Shown here in pieces: positions 43,125 to 52,504 of a stretch of 64,000 bases of DNA. The notes beneath the pieces were generated by a model. It was not told the DNA's origin and did not search any database. It was given only the letters and a program-made list of their open reading frames with translations. Source of the stretch: Nostoc linckia NIES-25 (lineage in GTDB: Bacteria > Cyanobacteriota > Cyanobacteriia > Cyanobacteriales > Nostocaceae). The translations under genes were made by a program, and so were the position numbers. Positions within the stretch are counted from its first letter, which is position 1. Every line of letters starts with the position of its first letter. Where the stretch lies: positions 6,124,238 to 6,188,237 of the forward strand of contig NZ_AP018222.1 in NCBI RefSeq assembly GCF_002368035.1. Direction: 5' to 3'.

Positions 43125-43673
43125 TTATTTAAAGTGTTTAAATTTTTCTAAATATTTATTTAATTTATGTCGATCTAGAGGTTCAGTTATAATATTATTC
43201 ATTCCAATCAGTTGACTTAAAACTAAGATTGCTGCTTGGTGGTAACGATCGCCTCCATTTGATGCTGAGTAATACGTTAAAACATAAGTAATAATATTGT
43301 TCTCAAAAAAATCAATAGCAGTTTTTAACACACAACCTTCAGTATCAATTCCACAAATAAACACTGTCTGAATATTTCTTTTTTTTAGAAATGTCAGAGT
43401 TTCTTCATTGCAAGCAGTATATACAGTTTTATCAAAAACTACTTTAGCAAATGGGTTAATATCGTCAACAATTTTTTGCTCTTTTTCAGAAAACATTTGA
43501 TGCCAATTTAAATGTTTTACATAAGGGCTATCAAAGGTATTTATAAATCTGGTAAACACAACATATTCAAATACATTTTGCTTTAATAAAGAGTTAACAT
43601 TTTGTATGACAGAACTCGTATTTTGAGTTATGAATCCATTTTGAACATCAATAATAAATAGGCAGAAATTCAT
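43125..43673 (-). CDS. Isochorismatase-like cysteine hydrolase
   Basis: A 182-residue alpha/beta hydrolase. The catalytic triad of the family is visible: Asp9 in FIIDVQNGF, Lys in VFDKTVYTA near residue 81, and Cys in GIDTEGCVLKTAIDFF near 112. Members hydrolyse nicotinamide, N-carbamoyl amides or isochorismate, and the specific substrate cannot be read. Base composition is notably A/T-rich, which may point to recent acquisition. No partner gene in the NAD or siderophore pathways is adjacent. Confidence 0.85.
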   Translation of the reverse strand: MNFCLFIIDVQNGFITQNTSSVIQNVNSLLKQNVFEYVVFTRFINTFDSPYVKHLNWHQMFSEKEQKIVDDINPFAKVVFDKTVYTACNEETLTFLKKRNIQTVFICGIDTEGCVLKTAIDFFENNIITYVLTYYSASNGGDRYHQAAILVLSQLIGMNNIITEPLDRHKLNKYLEKFKHFK

Positions 43674-43936
43674 TGGGCGGTTCGTTCGTTATAATATATG
43701 GCGCATCTTGATACAAGATTGCTATCAGAATTGATAAATCATAATTCAAAGGGCTTTCAGATAAGACAGTTAACGCATTTAACAAAAAGTTCTTAAAAGA
43801 GCCGACTAGTCATTTGGTATATAACCGACCTTTGCAAGGTACTTCCGACGTATTGAACTATACCCTTTTTGGAAGATGAATTACTCTTTGAGCCTCAGTA
43901 TAAGTTAATTATAAATCTTACAAAGAGGTTCAAACA

Positions 43937-44182
43937 ATGGCTACTAATACAGGTAACGGACAGTCTCAAGAACCAATTAGCAACTTGGAGTACGATTTTG
44001 TCACCGTGTTACACAACAAGGCTGAAGCTGTTAAGGCTTATGATACTTACATTAAAGATGCACAAGAAGTAGGTTCCCAGCCTTGTGTAGAGTTGTTCCA
44101 AAAATTGCGCCAATCTGATATTGAGCAAGCAAGAGAAATTCGTCACCATCTACAAGAAGTACTGCAACACGGTAAGATGTAA
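43937..44182 (+). CDS. Small conserved hypothetical protein (81 aa)
   Basis: An 81-residue acidic, helical protein (NLEYDFVTVLHNKAEAVKAY, CVELFQKLRQSDIEQAREI, RHHLQEVLQHGKM). AAAGAGG lies 10 nt before the ATG, so it is very probably expressed. I do not recognise a named domain; helix spacing is reminiscent of four-helix-bundle stress proteins, but this is weak. It stands alone, followed by a stem-loop about 200 bp downstream. Confidence 0.7.
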   Translation: MATNTGNGQSQEPISNLEYDFVTVLHNKAEAVKAYDTYIKDAQEVGSQPCVELFQKLRQSDIEQAREIRHHLQEVLQHGKM

Positions 44183-44387
44183 CCCAACTCTGAGAGTGCC
44201 CAAATGCAATGAACTTGTCTAAACGGTTTAGTATTCTATGTCATTAGTGATATTATGCCGTTATACAGAAGTGTTTGATAGTTGAAGGATGTAGTAGCGA
44301 TCGCCTTTAGTAAGCACTCGATGACGTGCAAAATGTAATCGCTACCAGTAATACAAATACACAATTTTGGGGCACGATAAAAGTATG
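44183..44387. other. Spacer after the small hypothetical gene
   Basis: No gene is seen. It contains a HIP1 relative (GCGATCGCC at 44298) and no long repeat. Together with the stem-loops at 44388 and 44465 it separates two convergent genes. Confidence 0.5.
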
Positions 44388-44416
44388 GTCGAGAGGAGTA
44401 GTAATACTCCCCTCGA
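44388..44416 (+). terminator. Stem-loop GTCGAGAGGAGTA...TACTCCCCTCGAC
   Basis: A 13-bp stem with a single mismatch and a 3-nt loop, followed by TTTAGTT. It could end the transcript of the 81-aa gene or of an unseen small RNA just upstream. Confidence 0.6.
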
Positions 44417-44464
44417 CTTTAGTTATGGGAGTCAACTGATTGAGTTACCAATTACAACATAAAA

Positions 44465-44491
44465 AAAGCAGATGGAACAACCAACTGCTTT
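44465..44491 (-). terminator. Rho-independent terminator of the MTHFR gene
   Basis: The arms AAAGCAGATGG and CCAACTGCTTT pair over 11 bp with one mismatch and a 5-nt loop. On the minus strand the stem is followed by seven T. It begins 23 bp after the stop at 44514. Confidence 0.8.
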
Positions 44492-44513
44492 GCTCAAAAA
44501 TGTATTACTTTGT

Positions 44514-45434
44514 TTACCTTGATACCAACTGATTAACTGTAGTAACTCCAGCTAAATCTAAAATTGGCGCAATTAAATCTTCGCGTTTCACTGCCATCAT
44601 GTGGACGCCTTGACACAATTGCCGCGCTATCCGCACTTGTTCTGCGGCAATTTTCATTCCTTCTTCGAGAGGATCTTTGGCTTTTGCTAATCTATCAATA
44701 ATATGTTGGGGAATATTTACACCTGGAACACATTTATTAATAAATTGAGCATTCTTAGCCGATTTCAACAGGAAAATTCCTGCCAAAATTGGTTTTTTAT
44801 AGCCAGCCGCAATTGTATCCATAAATTTTTCTAAACATTCAAAATCAGTAATCAACTGACTTTGAAAAAATTGCGCTCCGGCTTCGATTTTACGTTCAAA
44901 TCGACTTTGCAAACCCGACCAACTCTTACATTGTGGATCTACTGCGGCACCAGGAAATAAATCTAGTGCCCCATCAGTTAGGGATTTATCGTTGCAATCA
45001 ACGCCTTGATTCAGCTTGCGAATCACTTGTAAGAGTCGCACGGCTTCTAAGTCAAAAACAGCTTTGCAATCTGGATGATCGCCTACTTTTACTGGGTCAC
45101 CAGTTAGGGCTAATATATTTTGTATGCCCAAAGCATGAGCGCCCATCAAATCGGCTTGTAAACCAATGCGGTTGCGATCGCGGCAAGCAATTTGACAAAT
45201 CGGCTCTACACCGTTTTGTAATAAAATTACTGATGCCACCAATGAAGACATCCGCAGCACGGCGCGGCTACCATCGGTAATATTGACGGCATGAACCCTC
45301 CCCTTAAGGGTCGCCGCCATTTTAATCATGTGGCTTGGATCTCCACCTTTTGGAGGTGCTACCTCAGCGGTAACTAAAAATTCACCTGCTTGCACGGCTC
45401 TACGAAAGGCAGTGGGGCTATGGGTGTGATGCAT
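44514..45434 (-). CDS. metF: Methylenetetrahydrofolate reductase family protein
   Basis: A 306-residue (beta/alpha)8 flavoprotein-like enzyme that reduces 5,10-methylene-tetrahydrofolate to 5-methyl-tetrahydrofolate for methionine synthesis. Visible are FLVTAEVAPPKGGDPSHMI at the N-terminus (catalytic Glu region), AVNITDGSRAVLRMSS, NILALTGDPVKVGDHP and AGAQFFQSQLITDFE. The KSWSGLQSRFERKIEAG segment is typical of the cyanobacterial form. Length is usual. The ATG follows a palindromic repeat at 45473. An upstream trpS gene is on the same strand but 150 bp away, so it is probably separately transcribed. Confidence 0.85.
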   Translation of the reverse strand: MHHTHSPTAFRRAVQAGEFLVTAEVAPPKGGDPSHMIKMAATLKGRVHAVNITDGSRAVLRMSSLVASVILLQNGVEPICQIACRDRNRIGLQADLMGAHALGIQNILALTGDPVKVGDHPDCKAVFDLEAVRLLQVIRKLNQGVDCNDKSLTDGALDLFPGAAVDPQCKSWSGLQSRFERKIEAGAQFFQSQLITDFECLEKFMDTIAAGYKKPILAGIFLLKSAKNAQFINKCVPGVNIPQHIIDRLAKAKDPLEEGMKIAAEQVRIARQLCQGVHMMAVKREDLIAPILDLAGVTTVNQLVSR

Positions 45435-45472
45435 ATCATTAGAAATCTCGATTTATTAAAGAATAAGTCAGA

Positions 45473-45503
45473 AGTAGAGACGCGATTAATCGCGTCTGTA
45501 CAA
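45473..45503. repeat. Single GAGACGCGATTAATCGCGTC repeat
   Basis: GTAGAGACGCGATTAATCGC then GTCTGTACAA, identical to the arrayed unit at 52344. It lies between trpS and the MTHFR gene. Confidence 0.8.
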
Positions 45504-45586
45504 AATTCAATTGAAGAATTCAGGCTTCAGTCGGCTGAATTCTGTCTTGTTAAATGGTATAACAAATCACACCTAAAAGGTAAAAC

Positions 45587-46597
45587 TCATAGAGGCAGAG
45601 AGTAGCCTAAAGCGATTTTGACTTGTGATAAAGTTTGATTAGCGATCGCTCTCGCTTTTTCGGCTCCATCCCGCAACACTGACTCCAAATAGCTTTTGTT
45701 CTCAGTTACCGCCTCATATTTTTCTTGGATTGGTTTGAGAGCCTCAATAATTGTGTCTGCTAACAAAGGCTTGAATTGTCCCCAACCCATATCTTGACAT
45801 TCAACTGCTACATCTTCTTTTGTCTTGCCTGAAAGCAATGCATACAGAGTTAATAAATTGTTGCACTCTGGACGCTCCGGATCGTCAAAAGTCAAACCAC
45901 GAATCGGATCGGTTTTACAACGCTTAATTTTGTATTGAATTTGCTCTGGTGAATCTAGCAAATTGATGCGGCTTAAATCTGAAGGATCGGACTTAGACAT
46001 TTTGCGCGTACCGTCCGCCAAACTCATCACCCTTGCCCCTTGTTTGGGAATTAAAGGATCTGGTAACTTCAGAACAGGCTGTTCTGGTTTACCAAATTGG
46101 TGATTTAATCGAGCTGCAATATCCCGTGTCAATTCCAAATGTTGCTTTTGGTCTTCACCCACTGGCACTTTATCAGCTTGGTAAAGCAAAATATCAGATG
46201 CCATTAGCACTGGGTAATCCAACAAACCTGCACTCACATTTTCTCCCTGCTTGACGGCCTTTTCCTTAAACTGGATCATATCTTGCAGCCAGTTTAGGGG
46301 TGTAATACAGTTGAGCAACCAGGTGAGTTCGCTGTGGGCTGAAACGTGGGATTGCACAAAAATGGTGGAGTGATTTAAATCGAGACCACAAGCTAGATAC
46401 AAAGCAACCAGGGTATAAGTATCAGCTGCCAACTGTGTTGGGTCGTGTGGCACTGTAATTGCGTGCAAATCAGCCACGAAGAGGTAATTTTCGTATTCGC
46501 TCTGACCTTCTACCCAGTTGCGAATGGCTCCCAAGTAGTTGCCTAGATGGTAATTGCCGGTTGGTTGAACTCCAGAAAGAACACGTTGCTTGCCCAT
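45587..46597 (-). CDS. trpS: Tryptophanyl-tRNA synthetase
   Basis: A 336-residue class I aminoacyl-tRNA synthetase that charges tRNA-Trp. The HIGH-like motif is GNYHLGNYLG at residues ~14-23 (after SGVQPTG), and KMSKSDPSD lies near residue 200. DILLYQADKVPVGEDQKQH and DIAARLN are the usual Trp-enzyme segments. Length is normal for the bacterial enzyme and the ATG start is conserved (MGKQRVLSGVQP). No T-box or leader structure is seen upstream. Confidence 0.96.
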   Translation of the reverse strand: MGKQRVLSGVQPTGNYHLGNYLGAIRNWVEGQSEYENYLFVADLHAITVPHDPTQLAADTYTLVALYLACGLDLNHSTIFVQSHVSAHSELTWLLNCITPLNWLQDMIQFKEKAVKQGENVSAGLLDYPVLMASDILLYQADKVPVGEDQKQHLELTRDIAARLNHQFGKPEQPVLKLPDPLIPKQGARVMSLADGTRKMSKSDPSDLSRINLLDSPEQIQYKIKRCKTDPIRGLTFDDPERPECNNLLTLYALLSGKTKEDVAVECQDMGWGQFKPLLADTIIEALKPIQEKYEAVTENKSYLESVLRDGAEKARAIANQTLSQVKIALGYSLPL

Positions 46598-46856
46598 AAA
46601 TTCTCAACTTAGTTATCTCAAATCTGCGCTAATTAAATGGCGGTCTGGTAATAATTCGCTCTCTTCTCTACAAGAGGCTGCATCAGCCAAAACGCGCCTA
46701 CGCAAAACTCATTTAATTTTGACATTTTCCGCGCCAACTCGCCGTCGCAGAATTAGAGATTTAGTTATGACAGCCGATTTGCTCTGAATTTCGGTAGATT
46801 GCAAAGTTTCTATCTGGAAGCTTGAAAAGACTAAGACTCAGGTTTAGGCTATTTAA

Positions 46857-47764
46857 TCATTGTGCTTCTAACCAAGCGTGCAAATCAGCCATACTGGTAA
46901 AATCTAACAGTGCTTCACCAAGATTTTCTAATTGTTCTAGGTTGAGAGTTGCAATGCGATCGCGCACATCTTGAGGTAATTCTCCCACACGGCGAGCTAG
47001 TAGACGATAAATAAGCGATCTTTCTCCTTCTTCCTTGATTTCTCGATAAACTCTCGTTTCCTTAAGTGTAATTCCTAACATTTGTTCAACCTCCCTTTGG
47101 CTTAATCCTTCAAACTTGTACACCATTATCGTTGTCACTAAGTCAATTATGGCGCGACTTGCAGTTTCAGGCTGCTCAACAGAAGAACGCTCAAGCAAAT
47201 ATCTGGCTTCTTGTGGTGCAAGTTCATCATCTACCGTAGCTAACACCATCAAAGCAACCCATAAAGGTAACTGACGAATATCTCCTAATTCATCTAAATA
47301 GACCCGATGCACTTGGTTTCCATTGAGCTGAGTTCGATGGGGATAAATATCACCCTTCGGGTTCAGCAGTTACTCCACTTGGGGAGACCCCAAGACCGTA
47401 CTGCTTCACTTTGTTCGACACTACGTGACGGATAAATTATTACTGCTTGCCAATCGCTAAATCTGGCACGGTTGCGGTAGAAATACAATGAGGATTCTGC
47501 AAAGACCCGTTCATACAACTGTTCATCCTTTTGGAATTGTACCTGCCTCATGCTTCGGCACGCTTCGCTAACGCAGAAATATATAACACCTGGACTTTCA
47601 CTTTCTGGTGGCAGAAATACCCCATCGATTTCAAACTTTGGTTCTTTGACAGCTACCGAATCAAATCGATAAGCATCTGCATTTTAGGGTGGATTTGTCA
47701 ATAGTTCAAATAGTAAACTGGGTGATTGTTGGAATAGTTTGTAAAATATTGAGTCTCGCCGCAT
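46857..47764 (-). pseudogene. DUF2887 / Rpn-type PD-(D/E)XK nuclease gene, decayed
   Basis: Reading from ATG 47764: MRRDSIFYKLFQQSPSLLFE starts the family, then a TAA interrupts after LLTNPP, and the frame resumes at NADAYRFDSVAVKEPKFEID. A short repeat (47548-47577) inserts about ten residues (CVSEACRSMR) in the catalytic-core strand before VQFQKDEQLY. A second insertion of repeat-like sequence near 47366-47405 ends the frame. The rest (HRVYLDELGDIRQLPLWVAL... to LHAWLEAQ) lies in another frame. DUF2887 proteins are transposase-associated or nuclease-like proteins common in cyanobacteria. With a stop, a frameshift and an insertion, this copy is dead. Confidence 0.85.
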
Positions 47765-48309
47765 GAAGTATTTTACTGATTTTCTGTTGATAGCTAATAG
47801 TTTCTAACAAAACTAAGATTTGAGCAATTATTCGCATATTCATCAACTTTTCTCCTTTAGTTAGCTTGATACTAGGATGATTTCCAACTTAAAAATTCAG
47901 TGAAAAATTGCTAAAGTTTCAGATTTAGGTAATGTACAGCAAATATGCTTAAATCTGCTGTCGCAATCCACTAGTATGCCAAAAGGAATAGAGTAAAGAG
48001 AATAGCGATCGCTTCAAGCTAGATCCAAAATCTCCTAAAATGTCTATTGGAGAAAAACGCCTCTCAAAGTAGCTAGGGAATATGTGAGAAGCGATGACAT
48101 CTAGAACAAGCAGATTGGAGATCGATATAAAACCACATCCTAACAATACAATTGGTTTGGGCTATGGGATTTGGGTCAATTCCATCTTGTATAACGAAGT
48201 GTCAAATTCCTTTTGTTTAGATAATTAGAAAAAATTTAAGTTTTTCTAAGAGAAACTAGCAGTAACCTTGGAATTGTGAGTTATTTTCTCTACTCCGGGG
48301 AGTCTGCTG
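47765..48309. other. Gene-free spacer (545 bp)
   Basis: No credible gene. It is A/T-rich with a HIP1 site (GCGATCGC at 48006). A 65-codon open frame on the minus strand (47949-48146) has no ribosome-binding site or homology signal and was rejected. The upstream control region of the radical SAM gene should lie at the right end (CTCCGGGGAG at 48292). Confidence 0.5.
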
Positions 48310-49890
48310 ATGAAAGCTTTACTACTCTGGCCCATAATGCCCAATTCTTTCTGGTCTTACCAGGAAACTCTCGATTTGGCAGGATTACGCGCTACAAACC
48401 CGCCTTTGGGTTTAATTACAATAGCGGCAATGCTACCAAATGATTGGGAAATTAGATTAGTCGATCGCAATGTCCGTCTAGAGACAGATGAAGACTGGGA
48501 TTGGTGTGAGTTAGTTGTCATCTCTGCAATGATTATCCAGAAAAAAGATTTGTGGGAGTTAATTCAAAAAGGGGCAGCGTTGGGTAAAAAAGTGGCAGTT
48601 GGTGGCCCTTTTGCGACATCAGTGCCAGAATTCGCATTGCAAGCAGGAGCTAATTATTTAATATTGGATGAGGGAGAATGTACTGTTCCCTTATTTTTAG
48701 AAGCATTAGAAAGGGGAGAAACAGAAGGAATTTTCCGGGCGACAGAAAAACCTGATGTCACTCAAACACCCATACCCCGTTTTGACTTGTTAGATTTAGA
48801 TGCTTACTTAGCAATTACGCTGCAATTTTCCCGCGGTTGTCCATTTCAGTGTGAATTTTGCGACATTATCACCTTGTTTGGTCGCAAGCCGCGTACCAAA
48901 ACACCAGAACAAATGCTGGCTGAGATGGAAGTCTTATATCAAATGGGCTGGCGGCGATTGGTATTTATCGTTGATGACAATTTTATTGGCAATAAACGTA
49001 ATGCTAAGCTTTTATTGCGATCGCTAATTCCTTGGATGCAAGAACGCAGCTATCCATTTATGTTACTCACAGAAGCGTCCTTAAATCTGGCAGAGGACGA
49101 TGAATTGATTGAGTTGATGGTGCAAGCTGGTTTTAGGATGGTATTTATGGGTATTGAAACCCCAGATGTGGAAAGTCTAGCGGTAGCCAATAAAGAACAA
49201 AATACCCGCCAATCGCTGTCAGAATCTTGCTACAAAATTACACGAGCCGGACTACAAATTATGTCTGGGTTTATTATTGGTTTTGATGGCGAAAAAAAAG
49301 CAGCAGGACAACGCATTCAAACATTTGTAGAAGAAACGGGTATTCCCCAAGCGCATCTTGGTTTGCTGCAAGCATTACCAAATACAGCTATGTGGAATCG
49401 TCTCAAACAAGAAGGACGCCTCAAAGAAGGATCGATGGATTTCATGGGTTCTCAAAAAGGGTTGATGAATTTTGTACCCACTCGCCCATTAGAAGAAGTT
49501 ATTAGGGAGTATATTGAAACCTTTTGGAATTTGTATGAGCCGATGCTTTATCTCAAGCGGACTTTTCATCACTTTAACTTGATGCAAGGTAAGCGTCCTA
49601 AAGGCAAACGCCCTCTGACTTGGCATGAATTACGATTATTTCCGATAATTGTTTGGCGACAGGGTGTTATTCGTTCAACTCGTTGGCGTTTTTGGTGGCA
49701 ATTGCTAGCGATCGCTCTCCAGAAACAGCATTTATTGTATGATTATCTCGTGGCATTAAGCTTTGGCGAACACTTTTTCAGCTTCCGTCATGAAGTGAAG
49801 CTAGAACTAGAGACACAACTAGAAATATTGAAGCAACAGCAAGCACAACAGACAGAAAAAGCAAATTATCAACTGTCACCTGTTAGTTAA
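48310..49890 (+). CDS. B12-binding radical SAM protein (DUF4070 type)
   Basis: A 526-residue protein. The N-terminal ~140 residues form a B12-binding Rossmann-like domain (MKALLLWPIMPNSFW, PPLGLITIAAMLP, VGGPFATSVPEF). A radical SAM domain follows, with the [4Fe-4S] motif CPFQCEFC near 180 and DDNFIGNKRNAK, EASLNLAED and MGIETPD. The C-terminal ~160 residues resemble DUF4070 (LQALPNTAMWNRLKQEGRL, LMNFVPTRPLEEV). The architecture is shared with HpnP (hopanoid C-2 methylase) and many paralogues; HpnP identity cannot be settled by eye. The start is ATG, with CGGGGAG 10 nt upstream. Confidence 0.88.
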   Translation: MKALLLWPIMPNSFWSYQETLDLAGLRATNPPLGLITIAAMLPNDWEIRLVDRNVRLETDEDWDWCELVVISAMIIQKKDLWELIQKGAALGKKVAVGGPFATSVPEFALQAGANYLILDEGECTVPLFLEALERGETEGIFRATEKPDVTQTPIPRFDLLDLDAYLAITLQFSRGCPFQCEFCDIITLFGRKPRTKTPEQMLAEMEVLYQMGWRRLVFIVDDNFIGNKRNAKLLLRSLIPWMQERSYPFMLLTEASLNLAEDDELIELMVQAGFRMVFMGIETPDVESLAVANKEQNTRQSLSESCYKITRAGLQIMSGFIIGFDGEKKAAGQRIQTFVEETGIPQAHLGLLQALPNTAMWNRLKQEGRLKEGSMDFMGSQKGLMNFVPTRPLEEVIREYIETFWNLYEPMLYLKRTFHHFNLMQGKRPKGKRPLTWHELRLFPIIVWRQGVIRSTRWRFWWQLLAIALQKQHLLYDYLVALSFGEHFFSFRHEVKLELETQLEILKQQQAQQTEKANYQLSPVS

Positions 49891-50347
49891 GTTTAGCAAG
49901 TAGAGACAAGATGAATTTTGTCTCTACTTGCTAAACATTGCATTTTCAAACTCATGATTTTTCACTTCTTTGTGTCCTAACTTTCGGTATAGCGATCGCT
50001 CCTACGTAAAAACCGAAAACCTTATTTAATAAAACATACCTAGCTAATTTCAATTAAATATATAATAATAAAATAATTCATATTCCATGAAAAATATATA
50101 TTTTTTACCTCAAATTATTACTTATTTACACCTAGTTAACTAGATAATCAATTATTTTAGATAGAAATAACTAATTATATAATATACAAATTTCAGTACA
50201 TTACTGAGTTTTTATAGAAAAATAAGCAAAAGACTTTACGATATTTTTTCAAAACAAATCATCTTAAATACTACAGATTTTACATAAGTTTGGTTAGGCT
50301 TTTCACAGATAAAAAATCATTGCCTAATCGGAGATATTCTCATAAAT
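49891..50347. other. A/T-rich spacer upstream of the exosortase-sorted protein
   Basis: No gene is seen. A direct repeat of TTTGTCTCTACTTGC-like sequence lies just after the radical SAM stop. The rest is very A/T-rich, with TCGGAGATATT before the next ATG as ribosome-binding site. It is likely the promoter region of the surface-protein gene. Confidence 0.5.
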
Positions 50348-51250
50348 ATGAAAACTCTAAAAGTTCTTTTTACCACTACAGCTTTGAGCATCAGCCTCCT
50401 GAGTGTGTCTAATCAACAAGCAAATGCCGGACAACTTTACAATGGCTGGAACTATAGTATCGATTCCTTCCAAGATGGTTCTGGAGGTTCCGTTTTTGAT
50501 ATCAAAGGTATGGCTGTCAAAGACTCAGGTGACAAAATCTATGTTGCTCTTACAGGCGGGATGCCTTTGGATGGCACAATCGATGCCGATGACTACTGGA
50601 ATCCAGGTCATTCAGTCCATATTGGTTGGAGCGACTTATTTTTCAATTTCTCAGGTCAAGACTTCCAAACAGCTAGTCAAAGTGGTCAGCTATTTGGTGT
50701 CAGGTTTGCTAACTATGACAATAGCTTGACAACGGGAGTTTACCAAGGAGTCCAAGCAAAGAGTACTACCACACAACATGGGGGTTACAGCAACTTGAAG
50801 TGGTACTACGACTGGGGCTGGGGTAAGAATAATACTCAAGGCACAGACCTTGCAACCACACAAGACGTTTACAACTACTACTACAAATCTAGTGTCGCTC
50901 AGAATCCTACTTGGGATAATACTCCCATTCTCAACGCCATTGGGTCAGGCACGAAAGTTGGAAACATTTCCATGCTCAATAGTCAGCAACTCAATACTGC
51001 TGGGCTAAATTTTGCTAATTTTTCTGCCAGTGGCCAGTACACCATTGGTTTTTCGTTTGATAGGGCTTTAATCGGCGAGGGTAATTATGTTAGTAATATC
51101 TTCCTAGAGTGCGGCAATGATGGAATAGCTCTCAAGGGCGATCTCAAGTCCGTACCAGAATCTGCCGGGACAATTGGTTTACTGTTGACAGGTTTGAGTT
51201 TTATGGGCAGCCAACTTCCACAGCTTCGCAAGAAAAAGCAGCACGCTTAA
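50348..51250 (+). CDS. Exosortase-sorted (PEP-CTERM-like, XDD-type) surface protein
   Basis: A 300-residue secreted protein. A signal peptide (KVLFTTTALSISLLSVSNQQANA) ends near residue 28. The mature part is rich in Gly, Asn, Asp, Trp and Tyr, with DADDYWNPGHSVHIGWSDLF and FGVRFAND-like segments. The C-terminus has VPES, then a hydrophobic helix (GTIGLLLTGLSFMGSQL) and a basic tail (RKKKQHA), the layout of PEP-CTERM sorting signals, which an exosortase/EpsH enzyme would process. I place it in the XDD3/XDD4-like group known from Nostocales with moderate confidence. No exosortase gene is in the window. Binding partner or role at the cell surface is unknown. Confidence 0.8.
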   Translation: MKTLKVLFTTTALSISLLSVSNQQANAGQLYNGWNYSIDSFQDGSGGSVFDIKGMAVKDSGDKIYVALTGGMPLDGTIDADDYWNPGHSVHIGWSDLFFNFSGQDFQTASQSGQLFGVRFANYDNSLTTGVYQGVQAKSTTTQHGGYSNLKWYYDWGWGKNNTQGTDLATTQDVYNYYYKSSVAQNPTWDNTPILNAIGSGTKVGNISMLNSQQLNTAGLNFANFSASGQYTIGFSFDRALIGEGNYVSNIFLECGNDGIALKGDLKSVPESAGTIGLLLTGLSFMGSQLPQLRKKKQHA

Positions 51251-51281
51251 GTAAGTTTGTCTAAGTAAGTCGCTCGTAGTG

Positions 51282-51305
51282 GGGTGGGCATTGCAATGCT
51301 CACCC
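51282..51305. repeat. GC-rich hairpin GGGTGGGCATTG/CAATGCTCACCC
   Basis: Two 12-bp arms with one mismatch and no spacer, 31 bp after the surface-protein stop. Related to the GC-rich hairpin at 31189-31237. It may serve as a terminator-like structure. Confidence 0.6.
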
Positions 51306-51447
51306 TGCTGTGTTTATTCATATAAAACCTACTACAGCACAGTATGGAATGTAGGTTCAACAGCTGAAAACCTATTTTCCCTAGCTTATATAGCAATACA
51401 GTTCAATAAACCGAAATAATTTTTAATTTCAAATTTCAAATTGGCAT

Positions 51448-52314
51448 TTACTTTTGTGCCAAACCTACTTGTCCTCCAATTAATCCAAGAAATCCTGTTC
51501 CAAAGTGCTGAATTTCTAAAAAACTTGCTTGCTCCGGCGAGGTTTTATAAACTCGGAATGTTTTCATAATTCCCAAAGTAGCAGCACTTTCTAAAGGGCC
51601 AACAAAGCTTGTATCTCGGTCAAGAAAATAAGGTTGATTAGCCCAATGAGCCATCTGATTGGCATTTAAAAAATAACAACCAGAATGGGGATTTAGCGCC
51701 CGATTAAAAGTAATAGGTGTATTCATAATTGTACCCTTAAGTTCTTGTTGTTCCTGCACATTTTGAAATTGAGCAGTAACTCGCAAAGCTAAATCTCCAT
51801 CAATGTAAGCTTTATGAACTAACCCATTAAACGAGATTTCATAACGATTTGGCTGGAGTAAATTCAAGTCACCTGCTTGTTGGGTAAACCAGTTTAATTT
51901 GACAAAAAACCAAGGATCGTGAACGATTAAATCATCTTCTAAAAAACAATAATAATCGTATTTACCAAGGCAACTTTGCAGAACAGCTTGGCACTCAAAT
52001 CCTAAAAGCATAGGTTCTACATTGCTAGAATGATGCTTATATAAATGGGATGGTACAGGAAGCTGATTTAAAAGATGGTTATTTTGAGTTGTACAAATAA
52101 CAATATCTAATTCGTGAGATTGGGGTTGATTAGCAGGAAAAGCTAATCGCTGAGCAATGTTAATAATACTTTGAGATTTCCCAAATAATTGATGCAAGGC
52201 AGTAAGGCTTTGGCTTAAGGCTTGCAAACGAGGTTTGGGGTCTTTGCGTTGGGAAGCGTGACGACCCTCACCGCTAGGTTTAAAAAAATGGGCAATAGTA
52301 AGAAGAATTCGCAT
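51448..52314 (-). CDS. Probable glycosyltransferase-like protein (GT-A type)
   Basis: A 288-residue protein with ELDIVICTTQNNHLL near residue 68, YDYYCFLEDDLIVHDPWFF near 120 (a DxD-like metal-binding pattern), and FNRALNPHSGCYFLNANQM plus FVGPLESAATLGIMK later. This order of motifs fits a GT-A-fold sugar transferase, though no family can be named. The next gene on the same strand is a GT4-like glycosyltransferase separated by 190 bp of repeats, so both may act on the same glycan. No membrane segment. Confidence 0.65.
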   Translation of the reverse strand: MRILLTIAHFFKPSGEGRHASQRKDPKPRLQALSQSLTALHQLFGKSQSIINIAQRLAFPANQPQSHELDIVICTTQNNHLLNQLPVPSHLYKHHSSNVEPMLLGFECQAVLQSCLGKYDYYCFLEDDLIVHDPWFFVKLNWFTQQAGDLNLLQPNRYEISFNGLVHKAYIDGDLALRVTAQFQNVQEQQELKGTIMNTPITFNRALNPHSGCYFLNANQMAHWANQPYFLDRDTSFVGPLESAATLGIMKTFRVYKTSPEQASFLEIQHFGTGFLGLIGGQVGLAQK

Positions 52315-52343
52315 TTTTAATGTTATTAGTCATTAGTCATTTA

Positions 52344-52445
52344 GTAGAGACGCGATTAATCGCGTCTGTACAATCGTGATTAATCGCGTCTGTACAATCG
52401 TGATTAATCGCGTCTGTACAATCGTGATTAATCGCGTCTGTACAA
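52344..52445. repeat. Tandem GATTAATCGCGTC array (24-bp period)
   Basis: One full GAGACGCGATTAATCGCGTC unit is followed by three 24-bp units (TCGTGATTAATCGCGTCTGT plus ACAA) starting at 52374, 52398 and 52422. The period differs from the 39-bp array at 42171, so the two arrays expanded independently from the same palindrome. Confidence 0.85.
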
Positions 52446-52504
52446 TGGTCATTGGTCATTTATGAATGCTTAATGCCCAATGCCCTATACCCTATTTTCA
52501 ATAT

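Noticed and set aside
47949..48146. 65-codon open frame, minus strand
   Set aside because: No ribosome-binding site and no homology; the spacer looks regulatory or neutral.
48310..49890. Naming the radical SAM gene hpnP
   Set aside because: The architecture fits, but many paralogues share it, and no hopanoid gene is nearby; only a tree could decide.
52344..52445. 24-bp array as a CRISPR array
   Set aside because: No spacers; pure tandem repeat of a palindrome also found singly elsewhere.
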